The notes beneath the pieces are model-generated. The model saw only the letters and a list, made by a program, of their open reading frames with translations, was not told where the DNA came from and made no database searches. DNA of 64,000 bases, from positions 62,001 through 126,000 of the forward strand of contig NZ_AXVD01000015.1 in the NCBI RefSeq assembly GCF_000482385.1, written 5' to 3'. Every line of letters starts with the position of its first letter. The first letter of the stretch is position 1. This stretch comes from Nocardia sp. CNY236. GTDB taxonomy: Bacteria > Actinomycetota > Actinomycetes > Mycobacteriales > Mycobacteriaceae. Below, one piece after another: positions 49,293 to 58,513 of this stretch. Both the position numbers and the translations under genes were made by a program.

Positions 49293-49507
49293 TAGCGATG
49301 TTCCAACCGCGTCGAGTCGATGACACCGTGGCGGGAGCATCGCGCCCACCAACCGTCCGGGCTGACCTGCACGATCATCCGTCGACCACACCGTGCGCAA
49401 AACCGTGGCGGCTCCAACCCCAGCGCAGCGGCGGTCGGGGTGGGGTCGTCGAACCCCGGCTCGATCCGTTGACCTGTGAACGCGTTGTAACGCTCGTCCA
49501 TATCCAT
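49292..49507 (-). CDS. bsaP: Biotin synthase auxiliary protein BsaP
   Basis: A 71-residue protein immediately downstream of bioB. It has an N-terminal [13 protein letters not shown] segment and a compact Cys-rich region [14 protein letters not shown]10-CSRHG (CxxC ... C). Such proteins accompany biotin synthase in actinobacteria and are reported to be needed for BioB activity, probably as an iron-sulfur or cluster-repair partner. The start is uncertain among GTG 49519, ATG 49507 and ATG 49501. Small size and position, 46 bp after bioB, support the call. Confidence 0.85.
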   Translation of the reverse strand: MDMDERYNAFTGQRIEPGFDDPTPTAAALGLEPPRFCARCGRRMIVQVSPDGWWARCSRHGVIDSTRLEHR

Positions 49508-49553
49508 GACAGTACTCACGATCCGGCGGCAGCTCGAGGCATACCGAGCCGGG

Positions 49554-50642
49554 TCACAGAGTTTCGTTGAGCGCCTTGATCGGCATCCGCAACTCGCCGA
49601 GTAGGTCCACATCCTGCTCCGCGGGCCGGCCGAGCGTGGTCAGGTAGTTGCCCACGATCACAGCATTGATTCCGCCCAGGATGCCCCTTTCGGCGCCGAG
49701 GTCACCCAAGGTGATCTCCCGGCCGCCCGCGAAGCGCAGCATCGTGCGCGGCAGCGCAAGCCGAAATGCGGCGACCGCACGCAGCGCGTCGGCGGCGGGC
49801 ATCACTTCGAGTTCTCCGAACGGGGTACCCGGTCGGGGGTTGAGGAAGTTCAGCGGCACCTCGTCGGGTTCGAGTTCGGCCAGGTTCGCCGCGAACTCGG
49901 CCCGCTGCTCGAGCGTTTCGCCCATACCGAGAATGCCGCCACAACACACTTCCATTCCCGCATCACGCACCATGCTCAGCGTTTCCCACCGCTCTTCCCA
50001 GGAATGTGTGGTGACCACGTGTGGAAAGAACGAGCGGGCGGTCTCCAAGTTGTGGTTGTACCGATGGACGCCCATGGCCGCGAGCTGGTCGACCTGCTCC
50101 TGCGAGAGCATGCCCAATGAACAGGCGACCTGGATATCGACTTCGTTTCGGATCGCCTCGACACCAGCGGCCACTTGAGCCATCAAGCGCTCGTCCGGGC
50201 CCCTTACCGCGGCCACGATGCAGAATTCGGTGGCTCCGGTCTTTGCAGTCTGCTTCGCGGCTTCGACCAGACTGGGGATGTCCAGCCAGGCCGCGCGCAC
50301 CGGCGACTGGAACAAGCCCGACTGCGAACAGAAGTGACAGTCTTCGGGGCAGCCGCCGGTCTTGAGGCTGATAATGCCCTCTACCTCGACTTCCGGGCCG
50401 CACCACCGCATGCGCACCTCATGGGCCAGCGCGAGCAGTTCGTCCAGGTGCTCGTCGCCCAGCCGAAGCACTTCGAGCGTTTGCTCGCGGTTGAGCCCCT
50501 CCCCGCACTCGAGCACCTGATCCCGGGCAACCGCCAGGATGGGCGGCGTCGGAACTGCAGAGGTCGCAACTGCAGAGGTCGCAACAGGAGAGGTCGGGAC
50601 CTCGGTCTGCGACGCGCTGAGGTCGTCACGTGTCTGGGTCAC
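49554..50642 (-). CDS. bioB: Biotin synthase
   Basis: A radical-SAM enzyme inserting sulfur into dethiobiotin. The 362-residue protein has the cluster motif C98-x3-C102-x2-C105 ([13 protein letters not shown]), [27 protein letters not shown], the NPRPGTP block and FAGGRE. A low-complexity Ser/Ala/Thr/Val/Pro N-terminus (about 10-35) precedes the enzyme and contains a 5-residue repeat. The GTG start at 50642 has AAGGGA about 9 nt upstream. A BioQ operator lies 41 bp before it. Confidence 0.97.
   Translation of the reverse strand: MTQTRDDLSASQTEVPTSPVATSAVATSAVPTPPILAVARDQVLECGEGLNREQTLEVLRLGDEHLDELLALAHEVRMRWCGPEVEVEGIISLKTGGCPEDCHFCSQSGLFQSPVRAAWLDIPSLVEAAKQTAKTGATEFCIVAAVRGPDERLMAQVAAGVEAIRNEVDIQVACSLGMLSQEQVDQLAAMGVHRYNHNLETARSFFPHVVTTHSWEERWETLSMVRDAGMEVCCGGILGMGETLEQRAEFAANLAELEPDEVPLNFLNPRPGTPFGELEVMPAADALRAVAAFRLALPRTMLRFAGGREITLGDLGAERGILGGINAVIVGNYLTTLGRPAEQDVDLLGELRMPIKALNETL
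50552..50596 (-). repeat. Three 15-bp tandem repeats in the bioB 5' region
   Basis: Units at 50552-50566, 50567-50581 and 50582-50596 share the core AACTGCAGAGGTCG with small differences in the third. They encode S-x-V-x-T repeats in the non-conserved N-terminus of BioB, so unit number can change without a frameshift. Confidence 0.75.
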
Positions 50643-50682
50643 TGCACGAATCCCTTCGTCCGGCCGAGGTGGCCGTGCAACT

Positions 50683-50695
50683 TGAACGGTGTTCA
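50683..50695. promoter_or_regulatory. BioQ operator between bioB and bioQ
   Basis: TGAAC-GGT-GTTCA, a perfect 13-bp palindrome of the BioQ type. It abuts TAGCCT, a likely bioB -10 on the minus strand, and lies just before TAGGGT, a likely bioQ -10 on the plus strand (50699-50704). It should control both genes. Confidence 0.85.
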
Positions 50696-50744
50696 GGCTA
50701 GGGTAGAGACCGGAGTGAGTCAAAACACGGGGAAGGAAGTGCCA

Positions 50745-51329
50745 GTGCAGCTGCACCGGACGGACGTGATCGACGGCGCCATCACGATTCTGGATCGGTA
50801 TGGCCTGGCCGATCTCACGATGCGCCGCCTGGCCGGATCCCTTCGAGTCCAGCCCGGAGCATTGTATTGGCACTTCCCCAACAAACAAGCGCTGCTCGGC
50901 GCGGTCGCGGACACGATTCTGGCGCCGATGGCCGACCCGGTCGAGGCCGACGACTGGTCCGGGCAGATCAGCGAATTGGCGCATCGGCTACGCACCTGCC
51001 TGCTGACCTATCGGGACGGCGCGGAACTGGTCTCGTCGACCTACGCATCCCGACTGACCACGAGCAAGGGCCGCGAACGCATGGCAAGTGCCGTGATTCG
51101 CGCGGGCATGCCCCGAACCGAGGCAGAGCTGGCTGCATCCACACTGCTGTACTACGTCCTCGGTCAAACGGTCGACGAGCAGTCCCGAATGCAGATGGAC
51201 TCGGCGGGTGCGCTCGCCGACGACGCGACGCCATGGGAGGAAACCGTCGATGCCACAGCACGTTTCGACTTCGGTCTACGCTTGTTCGTGGCGGGCGTGC
51301 GTCACCTGCTCGGCGCCCGCATCCGCTGA
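50745..51329 (+). CDS. bioQ: TetR-family biotin repressor BioQ
   Basis: A 194-residue TetR repressor. The N-terminal HTH is [48 protein letters not shown], with a TetR_C-type ligand domain after it. It is divergent from bioB with a matching palindrome between them, and two more copies precede bioF and bioA. That is the BioQ arrangement of corynebacteria and mycobacteria. The start at GTG 50745 is chosen because GGAAGG lies 8 nt upstream; GTG 50739 and 50715 are alternatives. It ends 12 nt from the convergent hydrolase gene. Confidence 0.9.
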   Translation: MQLHRTDVIDGAITILDRYGLADLTMRRLAGSLRVQPGALYWHFPNKQALLGAVADTILAPMADPVEADDWSGQISELAHRLRTCLLTYRDGAELVSSTYASRLTTSKGRERMASAVIRAGMPRTEAELAASTLLYYVLGQTVDEQSRMQMDSAGALADDATPWEETVDATARFDFGLRLFVAGVRHLLGARIR

Positions 51330-51341
51330 CCAGGGCTCCGG

Positions 51342-52502
51342 TCAGCGCGCTGCCACCATGACCGATTCTCGAACGTGCTGCTGATAACGCTGGACGAACG
51401 GTAGAATCCGCTGTTCGATCAGCGCGTTGTACTCTACGGGTCGTTGCCGCGGATTGGCGTGCTCGGTGTGTCGCGACAGCACGACCAGCAGCGTGCCGTC
51501 CTCGCCTCCGGATCGCTCGATCAGCACACTGTGTGAGTACTCCACGTCGACCACGTGATCGCGATGCGGATCCCGAGGCCGGATGAAGACGATGGCCGGC
51601 CGCGGTTTGTCACCGACCTTCTCGGCCAGGGTACGCAGATCTCCGGCTGTACCGCCGGCGGCGATAGCGGTGAACTGAGACTCGATCAGGCCATTGCTCG
51701 CTGCGTCGCGCGAGACGATCTTCTCGCGCATCACCTGAACCAATACCTCGCCCAAGTCACCGAAACGGATACCGGGCACCGCGCCGGAGCGATCGACGAA
51801 CCGATCACGACGGACATAGGTCTCCACGGCCAGGCGCAGGGCACGACTCTCCCTGGCGCCGGGTAGCCATCCCATCCAGCGCAGCATGTCCTCGCCATGA
51901 CTGCGGCTCTCCGGACGAACGGCGTCGAGGTCCATCGGCGTGCAGTCCAAGATCACTGCAACCATCCTGCGGTCGCTGTCGGCGTGGACGTGCGCGGCGA
52001 CCTCCAAGGCGATGACGCCGCCCATGCTGTGGCCGACCAGTATGACGTTGGTCAACCCGGATGCTTCGGCTGCCCCGACGATCAAGTCGGCGATCACCTT
52101 GGTATCGATGCCTCCATTGTCGTAGCGGATCGCCCACACCATGCCCATCGTGCGCAGTGCCGGCAGTGCCGCGGCAGTGTCACTGGCATCCAAACCGCCG
52201 AGTCCGACCAGGTCCACGACCACGGTGTCCCAGTTCTTCGGATCCAGCGGCGGCGCCACCGGAAGGATGGCCGGAATCGTGTGCGCCAACCGTTCCCGTT
52301 CGGGCGCAACATCATACGCCCAGTACTGCGTGAATATCACGAGCCCGGCCAACAGCACTGCGGCGACCCACACCACCGTCGTTCTGGTGCGCCGCAACGT
52401 CTTCCACCCGTGCCCCGGGCGCGTGTCCCGCAGCCGAGCTCGCCGTCGCGCAGCGTCCCAGTCGGAGACGGTGGACGGATGCCTCTCGTCCAACGGCGAC
52501 AT
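51342..52502 (-). CDS. Membrane-anchored alpha/beta hydrolase
   Basis: A 386-residue protein. A basic cytoplasmic N-terminus is followed by one membrane helix (about 42-60), then an alpha/beta hydrolase domain with nucleophile elbow GHSMGG near 158-163. A candidate catalytic His is in SRHTEHANP near the C-terminus and candidate acids are in the DCTPMD region. The domain is probably outside the membrane. Its substrate is unknown. It follows bioD by 74 bp on the same strand, so it could be co-transcribed with the biotin genes, but a BioH-like role would be speculation. Confidence 0.8.
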   Translation of the reverse strand: MSPLDERHPSTVSDWDAARRRARLRDTRPGHGWKTLRRTRTTVVWVAAVLLAGLVIFTQYWAYDVAPERERLAHTIPAILPVAPPLDPKNWDTVVVDLVGLGGLDASDTAAALPALRTMGMVWAIRYDNGGIDTKVIADLIVGAAEASGLTNVILVGHSMGGVIALEVAAHVHADSDRRMVAVILDCTPMDLDAVRPESRSHGEDMLRWMGWLPGARESRALRLAVETYVRRDRFVDRSGAVPGIRFGDLGEVLVQVMREKIVSRDAASNGLIESQFTAIAAGGTAGDLRTLAEKVGDKPRPAIVFIRPRDPHRDHVVDVEYSHSVLIERSGGEDGTLLVVLSRHTEHANPRQRPVEYNALIEQRILPFVQRYQQHVRESVMVAAR

Positions 52503-52576
52503 CGATTTCCACAGTATGTGCCCACGCCGAGGGTTGTCATGCTCGGCGCGAGTCGCACACCACGACCGTCACGGGG

Positions 52577-53308
52577 TCATCTGTGAGGTGACAACGTCCG
52601 GAATCCATCGCGAGGTGCTGCGACCGGGCGGGGTCGGTCGAATGGCGACCAGTCGCGGGCGAACCACCCTGGAGCGGCGACGGTGAACCGTTCCAGATCC
52701 CAGCTCCCCACTCCCGCCGGCACGGAGCCCACCAGGCGCACGCCGGTCTGTCGCGGCAGGTCGATCCGATTGCACTCGGCGGCCAGATCGGGTTCGGCCG
52801 GCCACGCGCCGATCACCAGTCCGGCGCAAGGCACGCCCGCCGTATGTAATGTGCGAGTGGTCAGTTCGGTGTGGTTGAGCGTGCCCAGTCCGGCGGCGGT
52901 GACCAGGAGGACCGGCGCGTGCAGAGCGTGCGCCAGATCCAGCAGCGTGAAGTCACCCAAACGCACCAGCAATCCACCCGCGCCCTCGACCAGGACCAGA
53001 TCCGCATCGGTCAGGGCATCGACCGCGGCGGCGGTCTCGGCGAGGGTCAGTTCCGGCAGACCGGCGCGCCGGGCGGCGGTCTCGGGAGCCAGTGGATCGG
53101 GATAGCGCGCGAGTTCGACCGTCCGTGCCACGCCGGACAACCGCTGGATCTCGGCGAGGTCGCCGGGTTCACCCGGCGCGACACCGGTCTGTCCGGGCTT
53201 GCACACCGCGACCGATCGCCCACTGGCCAGGGCGGCGGCGGCGATCGCGGCGACGACGACGGTCTTCCCGACATCTGTGGAGGTCCCGGAGATCAGCAGA
53301 ACGCTCAT
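52577..53308 (-). CDS. bioD: Dethiobiotin synthetase
   Basis: ATP-dependent carboxylation of diaminopelargonic acid to dethiobiotin. The 243-residue protein has the P-loop variant GTSTDVGKT (8-16), [28 protein letters not shown] and [10 protein letters not shown]. The ATG at 53308 overlaps the bioF stop (ATGA); the longer open frame upstream is antisense-like sequence inside bioF. Confidence 0.97.
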   Translation of the reverse strand: MSVLLISGTSTDVGKTVVVAAIAAAALASGRSVAVCKPGQTGVAPGEPGDLAEIQRLSGVARTVELARYPDPLAPETAARRAGLPELTLAETAAAVDALTDADLVLVEGAGGLLVRLGDFTLLDLAHALHAPVLLVTAAGLGTLNHTELTTRTLHTAGVPCAGLVIGAWPAEPDLAAECNRIDLPRQTGVRLVGSVPAGVGSWDLERFTVAAPGWFARDWSPFDRPRPVAAPRDGFRTLSPHR

Positions 53309-54453
53309 ACGACCGCGACGTCCCGCGCCGCGGCGAGCACATCGCCGAGCACTGTTGCGACGGTGTCGAGTTCCGTCGCGCCGAGGTCGGCACGCGCGGT
53401 CAACCGTAGGCGTGAGGTACCTTCCGGGACCGACGGCGGACGGAAGCAACCCACCTCGAGCCCACGCGCACGACAGGCTTCGGCAGCGTCCATGGCAACG
53501 TGCGCGGGGCCGAGAACGATCGGCACCACCGCCGAGTCCGGGGTGGGCACGCCGGCGATTCGGGCGAGATCGGCGCCACGCTCGAGCACCCGCGCGGCCA
53601 GCTCGGGCTGCGCGCGCAGCACACGGAGCGCCGCGCGCGCCGCCCCGACGGCCGCAGGCGCGAGTCCGGTGTCGAATATGAAGGTGCGAGCGGTGTCGAC
53701 CAGATGCGCGCGCACCCGAGCGCTCGCCAGCACGACGCCCCCCTGGGCGGCGAGGGATTTCGACAATGTCGCGGTGATCACGATGTCCGGCACGCCAGCC
53801 AGTCCGAGCTCGTGGACCAATCCACGCCCCCCGATACCGCGCACGCCGAGTCCGTGTGCTTCGTCCACCACCAATACCGCGCCATTGGCCCTGGCCACTC
53901 GATGAAGTTCGGCCAGCGGCGCGAGATCGCCGTCGGCGCTGAACACCGAGTCGGTGAGTACCACCGCGCGTTCCTCGGTGCGCTGCGACAACAACCGCTC
54001 CACCGCGGCGACATCGCGGTGCGGCGCGATTGCCACCCGCGCTCGCGACAGCCGGCAGGCATCCACCAACGATGCGTGACTGCCGGCATCGGAGACCACG
54101 AGGCAACCGCGCCCGGCAAGGGCGGTGACCGCGCCGAGGTTGGCCGCATACCCGGACGCGAACACGAGTCCGGACTCGGTACCACAGAATTGCGCCAGTT
54201 CGGCTTCCAGGTGTTCGTGCTCGACAGTGGTACCGGTGACCAGGCGTGACCCGGTCGATCCTGCACCCCAGCGGCGCACCGCTTCGATGGCGCCGGCGAT
54301 CACCTCCGGATGGCGAACCAATCCGAGATAGTCGTTGGAGGCGAGGTCGATCGAGGTCGCCTCGGCAGCGCGCGGCCGCAACTCGCGGCGCAGTCCCGCC
54401 GCGACTCGTGCGCCGGCGCGCTCGTCCAACCAGGTCAGCGGATCGGTGGTCAC
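53305..54453 (-). CDS. bioF: 8-amino-7-oxononanoate synthase
   Basis: A PLP enzyme joining pimeloyl thioester and alanine. The 382-residue protein has [49 protein letters not shown] and the PLP lysine in [13 protein letters not shown]. The start is GTG 54453, just 16 bp from the BioQ operator, so the leader is short. It is coupled to bioD. Confidence 0.97.
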   Translation of the reverse strand: MTTDPLTWLDERAGARVAAGLRRELRPRAAEATSIDLASNDYLGLVRHPEVIAGAIEAVRRWGAGSTGSRLVTGTTVEHEHLEAELAQFCGTESGLVFASGYAANLGAVTALAGRGCLVVSDAGSHASLVDACRLSRARVAIAPHRDVAAVERLLSQRTEERAVVLTDSVFSADGDLAPLAELHRVARANGAVLVVDEAHGLGVRGIGGRGLVHELGLAGVPDIVITATLSKSLAAQGGVVLASARVRAHLVDTARTFIFDTGLAPAAVGAARAALRVLRAQPELAARVLERGADLARIAGVPTPDSAVVPIVLGPAHVAMDAAEACRARGLEVGCFRPPSVPEGTSRLRLTARADLGATELDTVATVLGDVLAAARDVAVV

Positions 54454-54469
54454 GTGTGCGGAGCATACT

Positions 54470-54482
54470 TGAACACCGTTCA
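54470..54482. promoter_or_regulatory. BioQ operator upstream of bioF-bioD
   Basis: TGAAC-ACC-GTTCA, the same 13-bp palindrome as at bioB, placed in the 80-bp gap between bioA and bioF. It indicates a separate promoter for bioF-bioD in addition to any read-through from bioA. Confidence 0.83.
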
Positions 54483-54533
54483 GGTCAGCTACCCGCCGTG
54501 GTCGGATCGCTCCGAATCGCTCGCGCACGGGAG

Positions 54534-55811
54534 CTATCCCTGGTGCACGGATGCCGCCGCGCGCATTCCCGCAGTGATCGTCGCGATGTCATCGGAGGTG
54601 CTGACGAACGGTGGCATGGTGTAGATCAGGTTACCGAACGGACGCAGCCACGCTCCGGCGGCAGTCGCGGCATCGGTCGCGGCACCCATGTCCACCGGAC
54701 GGTCCAGTTCGATCACTCCGATCGCGCCCAGGACCCGCACGTCGACCACGCCGGGCCACCCGCGCACGGGGGCGAGGCCTGCCTCGAGCTCGCGCTCGAT
54801 CCGAGCCACGTCACCGCGCCAATCGCGAGCGCGCAACAACTCGATCGACGCGACTGCCACCGCGCATGCCAGCGGGTTGCCCATGAACGTGGGGCCGTGC
54901 ATGAGAGCGCCGTGCGCGGCGCTGATCGTCCGCGCCATGCGCGCGGTGCACAATGTCGCGGCCAACGTGAGGTACCCGCCGGTCAGCGCCTTACCCACAC
55001 ACATCACATCCGGACTCACCGCAGCCTGGTCGGCGGCGAACATGGTTCCGGTGCGTCCGAATCCGGTCGCGATCTCGTCGAAGATCAGCAGTACGCCGAA
55101 TTCGTCGCACAGCGCACGCAGGTCGACCAGGTAGTCCGGATGATGCCAGCGCATTCCACCCGTCCCCTGGACGACCGGCTCCACAATGACCGCCGCGAGT
55201 TCCTCGGCATGGGTCGCGATCAGGTGTCGCAGCTGCGCAACGTACTGCGACCGGTAGGTGCTCGGTGGCCGTGGTGCGAATACCTGATCCGCCACGACGT
55301 CGGTCCACAGGGTGTGCATCCCACCTTCGGGGTCGCACACGCTCATCGCAGTGAAGGTATCGCCGTGGTAGCCGCCTCGCCAGGTGAGCAGCCGCCTCTT
55401 CTGCGCCTCACCCAGCGAGCGCCAATACTGCAAACACATCTTCACTGCGACTTCCACCGACACCGAACCGGAGTCACACAAGAACACCTTGTCCAATCCT
55501 GGCGGTGTCGAATCGACCAGCAGTTCGGCCAATCGAACCGCAGGCTCGTGAGTGAGTCCACCGAACATCACATGACTCATCCGGCCCGCCTGATCGGCCA
55601 GCGCAGCATCGAGTACCGGATGCCGATAGCCGTGGATGGCGGACCACCAGGAACTCATCCCGTCCACCACCTCGCGCCCGTCTGCCAGTGTCAGGCGGGT
55701 GCCCGCAGCGCTCGCCACCACCAGCGGCTCGATCGCCGCGGGGAAGCCCCCGTAGGGATGCCAGACATACTCGGCATCACGGGAGATGATCTCATCACGA
55801 GTCAGTGCCAT
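54534..55811 (-). CDS. bioA: Adenosylmethionine-8-amino-7-oxononanoate aminotransferase
   Basis: A class III PLP aminotransferase using SAM as amino donor. The 425-residue protein has [20 protein letters not shown], the [16 protein letters not shown] block, [23 protein letters not shown], the PLP lysine in [11 protein letters not shown] and [17 protein letters not shown] 55811 has GAGGATTC 3-7 nt upstream; an upstream GTG at 55823 is less likely. A BioQ operator lies 37 bp before it. Confidence 0.97.
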   Translation of the reverse strand: MALTRDEIISRDAEYVWHPYGGFPAAIEPLVVASAAGTRLTLADGREVVDGMSSWWSAIHGYRHPVLDAALADQAGRMSHVMFGGLTHEPAVRLAELLVDSTPPGLDKVFLCDSGSVSVEVAVKMCLQYWRSLGEAQKRRLLTWRGGYHGDTFTAMSVCDPEGGMHTLWTDVVADQVFAPRPPSTYRSQYVAQLRHLIATHAEELAAVIVEPVVQGTGGMRWHHPDYLVDLRALCDEFGVLLIFDEIATGFGRTGTMFAADQAAVSPDVMCVGKALTGGYLTLAATLCTARMARTISAAHGALMHGPTFMGNPLACAVAVASIELLRARDWRGDVARIERELEAGLAPVRGWPGVVDVRVLGAIGVIELDRPVDMGAATDAATAAGAWLRPFGNLIYTMPPFVSTSDDIATITAGMRAAASVHQG

Positions 55812-55847
55812 GAGAATCCTCACATCCTTGCCCCAGTCAACGGAGCG

Positions 55848-55866
55848 ACTTGAACACTGTTCAAGT
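55848..55866. promoter_or_regulatory. BioQ operator upstream of bioA
   Basis: TGAAC-ACT-GTTCA, extended to 8-bp arms (ACTTGAAC / GTTCAAGT), the most symmetric of the three copies. TAACTT on the minus strand overlaps its outer edge and could be the bioA -10. Confidence 0.85.
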
Positions 55867-56074
55867 TAGCATGCGCTCCACCGCGGAGCGTTCGGAATCG
55901 CCTCGCCCACGCCGACTCGATCCACCGCAGCCACCGAGGCCGGCAGACCACGCCGCCCGCTACTGTCGTTGCCATGGCTCAGCTCGACGCAGCGCCCGGT
56001 AGTGCAACGCCTCTGGGCACCCGACCCGGCGGCACCGGTGACCGTGTTGTCCGCGGACCGCTCGCCTGACCTCG

Positions 56075-58513
56075 ATGCCGATGACAGCGCTCGATTCCGC
56101 CGAGATGCTCGCAACCGATCCGGTATCTCTGCGACGCCAGCCCGCGCGGTACACCCCGGTCCGAAGTACCTACCGGCTGCAGCTACGGCCGGACGCGGTG
56201 ACCTTCACCGAAGCTCGCGCGATTGCGGAATATTTGCAACAACTCGGAATCTCGCACCTCTACCTGTCGCCGATCCTGACCGCAGCACGCGGGTCCACCC
56301 ATGGCTACGACATCACGGACCCGACGAAGGTCTCCGCCGCGCTCGGCGGACCGGCGGGCCTCAAAGCCCTCGCCACCGAGGTACGCAGCCGCGGCATGGG
56401 GCTGATCGTCGACCTGGTGCCGAATCACGTGGCCGTCGCCGATCCACAGCAGAACCCCTGGTGGTGGGATGTCTTGCGCACGGGCCGAGAGTCCCGGTTC
56501 GCGCCGTACTTCGATATCGACTGGAGCCCGAGCAATGGGGCCGGCGGGCGGCTGGCGCTGCCGGTTCTACAAACCGAGAACGACCCTGCCGCACTGACCG
56601 TGGACCGTACCGGCGCCGAACCCATGCTGGCCCTGCACGATCTGCGATTCCCGATTGCACCGGGAACCGACGGCGACAACGCCCTGCGTATCCATGACAA
56701 GCAGCACTACCGCCTGGTCAGCTGGAAAGCCGGATTGTGCACCTACCGTAGGTACTTCGCCGTCAGCGGCCTGGCCGCGATCCGCCAGGAGAACCCGGAT
56801 GTCTTCGACATCACCCACCGCGAACTCGCCGCGTGGTGTGAGCACGATCTGATCGACGGCGTGCGGGTCGATCATCCCGACGGGTTGTCCGATCCCGCCG
56901 GCTACCTCACCCGGCTACGCGGACTCATCGGCCCACACCGGCTGTTGCTGGTGGAAAAGATCCTCGCCAACCGCGAACCGTTGGATGCCACCCTGTCGGT
57001 CGACGGTACGACGGGCTACGAGGCGCTGGCGGACTTCTCCAACGTGCTGGTCGATCCTCGAGGCGAGCAAGCGCTCACGCAACTCTCGCATCGTGTCGCT
57101 GGACACGGAAGCGACCGGGCCTGGATCGGGGAGACCGAGCACCGGATCAAGCGCGCGGTCGCGGAGAGCGTTCTGGCTCCGGAAGTCCGGCGGCTGATCG
57201 CGGCGATCAAGCAGGACGCGAGGGCCGAGAGCTTCGATACGTTGGCTTTGACCAATGCCGCGATCGAAGTGTTGGCGTTCATGCCGGTGTATCGGGCCGA
57301 CTACGCGCCACTGGCCGGAATGGCCGGTGCCGTGATCGCGGAGGTGGAGAAGCGCAGCAGCGAACTCACCGCGCCGCTGGCGGTGCTGGTCGCTGCGCTG
57401 GCCGCCGATGGCGAGGCGGCGGTGCGCTTCAGCCAGGTGTGCAGCGCCATGACGGCCAAAGCAGTCGAGGACACCATGTTCTATCAGGCCGTGCGACTGG
57501 TATCGCTGCAAGAAGTGGGCGGCAACCCGGCGCGGTTCGGCCACTCGGTCAACGAATTCCATTTGTCCAACAGCCAACGTGCGCAGCGGTGGCCGGCAAC
57601 CATGACGACGTTGTCGACGCACGACACCAAACGCGGCGAGGACGTGCGCGCCCGCATCGGCGTGTTGTCCCAGGTGGCCGATATCTGGGCGCGCTGCGTG
57701 GACTCCTGGTTGGAGATCACCCCGGCTCCGGATGGCGCGACGGCACTGTTTCTGCTGCAGAACATGTTCGGCGTATGGCCTGCCGATGGCCGACCCGCCG
57801 GCTCGGTGCCCGGCCTGCGCGAACGCCTACACGTGTTCGCCGAAAAGGCAATCCGGGAAGCGAATACGAAGACCTCATGGGAGGAGCCGGACGCAGAATT
57901 CGAAGCTGCGGTCCACGGATGGCTCGATGCGGTGATCGACGGACCGGTCGGCTCGGAGCTCGGTGACCTGGTCCACGAACTGGCTCCGCACGCCTGGTCG
58001 GACGCACTGTCGCAGAAGCTGCTACAACTGTGTGGCCCAGGCGTCCCGGACCTGTATCAAGGCTGCGAACTGTGGGAAGACTCCCTCGTCGACCCGGACA
58101 ATCGCCGCCCAGTGGACTTCGTCGCCCGCGCGGCCATGCTCCAATCGCTCACCGGCACACCCGCACTGGACACCACTGGCGCCGCGAAGATGTGGGTGGT
58201 CGCCTACGCGCTGTGGCTGCGCCGTGAGCGTCCCGAATGCTTCGTCGGCGGCAGTTATCGACCACTGTTCGCCACTGGAGAACATGCGAGCAAGGTCGTG
58301 TCCTACGCTCGCGGCCGGTCGGGCGACGCACCCGAAGTCATCGTCGTCGCCACCCGCCACAGTGTCGCCCTGGCCGACAGCGGTTGGAGCGATACATTTC
58401 TCGACCTGCCGGCGGGCACATGGACCGATCGGCTGACCGGTCAGACTTTCCAAGGGCGCGCCCGGCTGGAGGTGGTATTCACCCGGCTGCCGGTCGCGTT
58501 GCTGGTCCGTTGA
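56075..58513 (+). CDS. treY: Malto-oligosyltrehalose synthase
   Basis: TreY (GH13) isomerises the reducing end of maltodextrins to a trehalosyl unit; TreZ normally then releases trehalose. The 812-residue protein has STYRLQLRPDAVTFTEA, HLYLSPILTAARGSTHGYD, DLVPNHVA, the nucleophile region GVRVDHPDGLSDP, LLVEKIL and STHDTKRGEDVRAR. Length is usual. No treZ or treX is in the window, although they flank treY in mycobacteria. Starts at 56075, 56081 and 56105 are possible; none has a good ribosome site. Its last 73 bp overlap the convergent DUF2235 gene. Confidence 0.95.
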   Translation: MPMTALDSAEMLATDPVSLRRQPARYTPVRSTYRLQLRPDAVTFTEARAIAEYLQQLGISHLYLSPILTAARGSTHGYDITDPTKVSAALGGPAGLKALATEVRSRGMGLIVDLVPNHVAVADPQQNPWWWDVLRTGRESRFAPYFDIDWSPSNGAGGRLALPVLQTENDPAALTVDRTGAEPMLALHDLRFPIAPGTDGDNALRIHDKQHYRLVSWKAGLCTYRRYFAVSGLAAIRQENPDVFDITHRELAAWCEHDLIDGVRVDHPDGLSDPAGYLTRLRGLIGPHRLLLVEKILANREPLDATLSVDGTTGYEALADFSNVLVDPRGEQALTQLSHRVAGHGSDRAWIGETEHRIKRAVAESVLAPEVRRLIAAIKQDARAESFDTLALTNAAIEVLAFMPVYRADYAPLAGMAGAVIAEVEKRSSELTAPLAVLVAALAADGEAAVRFSQVCSAMTAKAVEDTMFYQAVRLVSLQEVGGNPARFGHSVNEFHLSNSQRAQRWPATMTTLSTHDTKRGEDVRARIGVLSQVADIWARCVDSWLEITPAPDGATALFLLQNMFGVWPADGRPAGSVPGLRERLHVFAEKAIREANTKTSWEEPDAEFEAAVHGWLDAVIDGPVGSELGDLVHELAPHAWSDALSQKLLQLCGPGVPDLYQGCELWEDSLVDPDNRRPVDFVARAAMLQSLTGTPALDTTGAAKMWVVAYALWLRRERPECFVGGSYRPLFATGEHASKVVSYARGRSGDAPEVIVVATRHSVALADSGWSDTFLDLPAGTWTDRLTGQTFQGRARLEVVFTRLPVALLVR

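Noticed and set aside
52577..54466. A 629-codon version of bioD and a 458-codon version of the trp membrane gene (31358-32734)
   Set aside because: Both upstream extensions run through the preceding gene (bioF, trpE) in another frame. The true starts are the ATGA overlaps at 53308 and 32086.
55969..56074. Remnant of treZ/treX before treY (frame containing VVQRLWAPDPAAPV)
   Set aside because: Only about 15 residues look vaguely TreZ-like, and the frame continues as a shadow of treY. The evidence is too weak to call a pseudogene.
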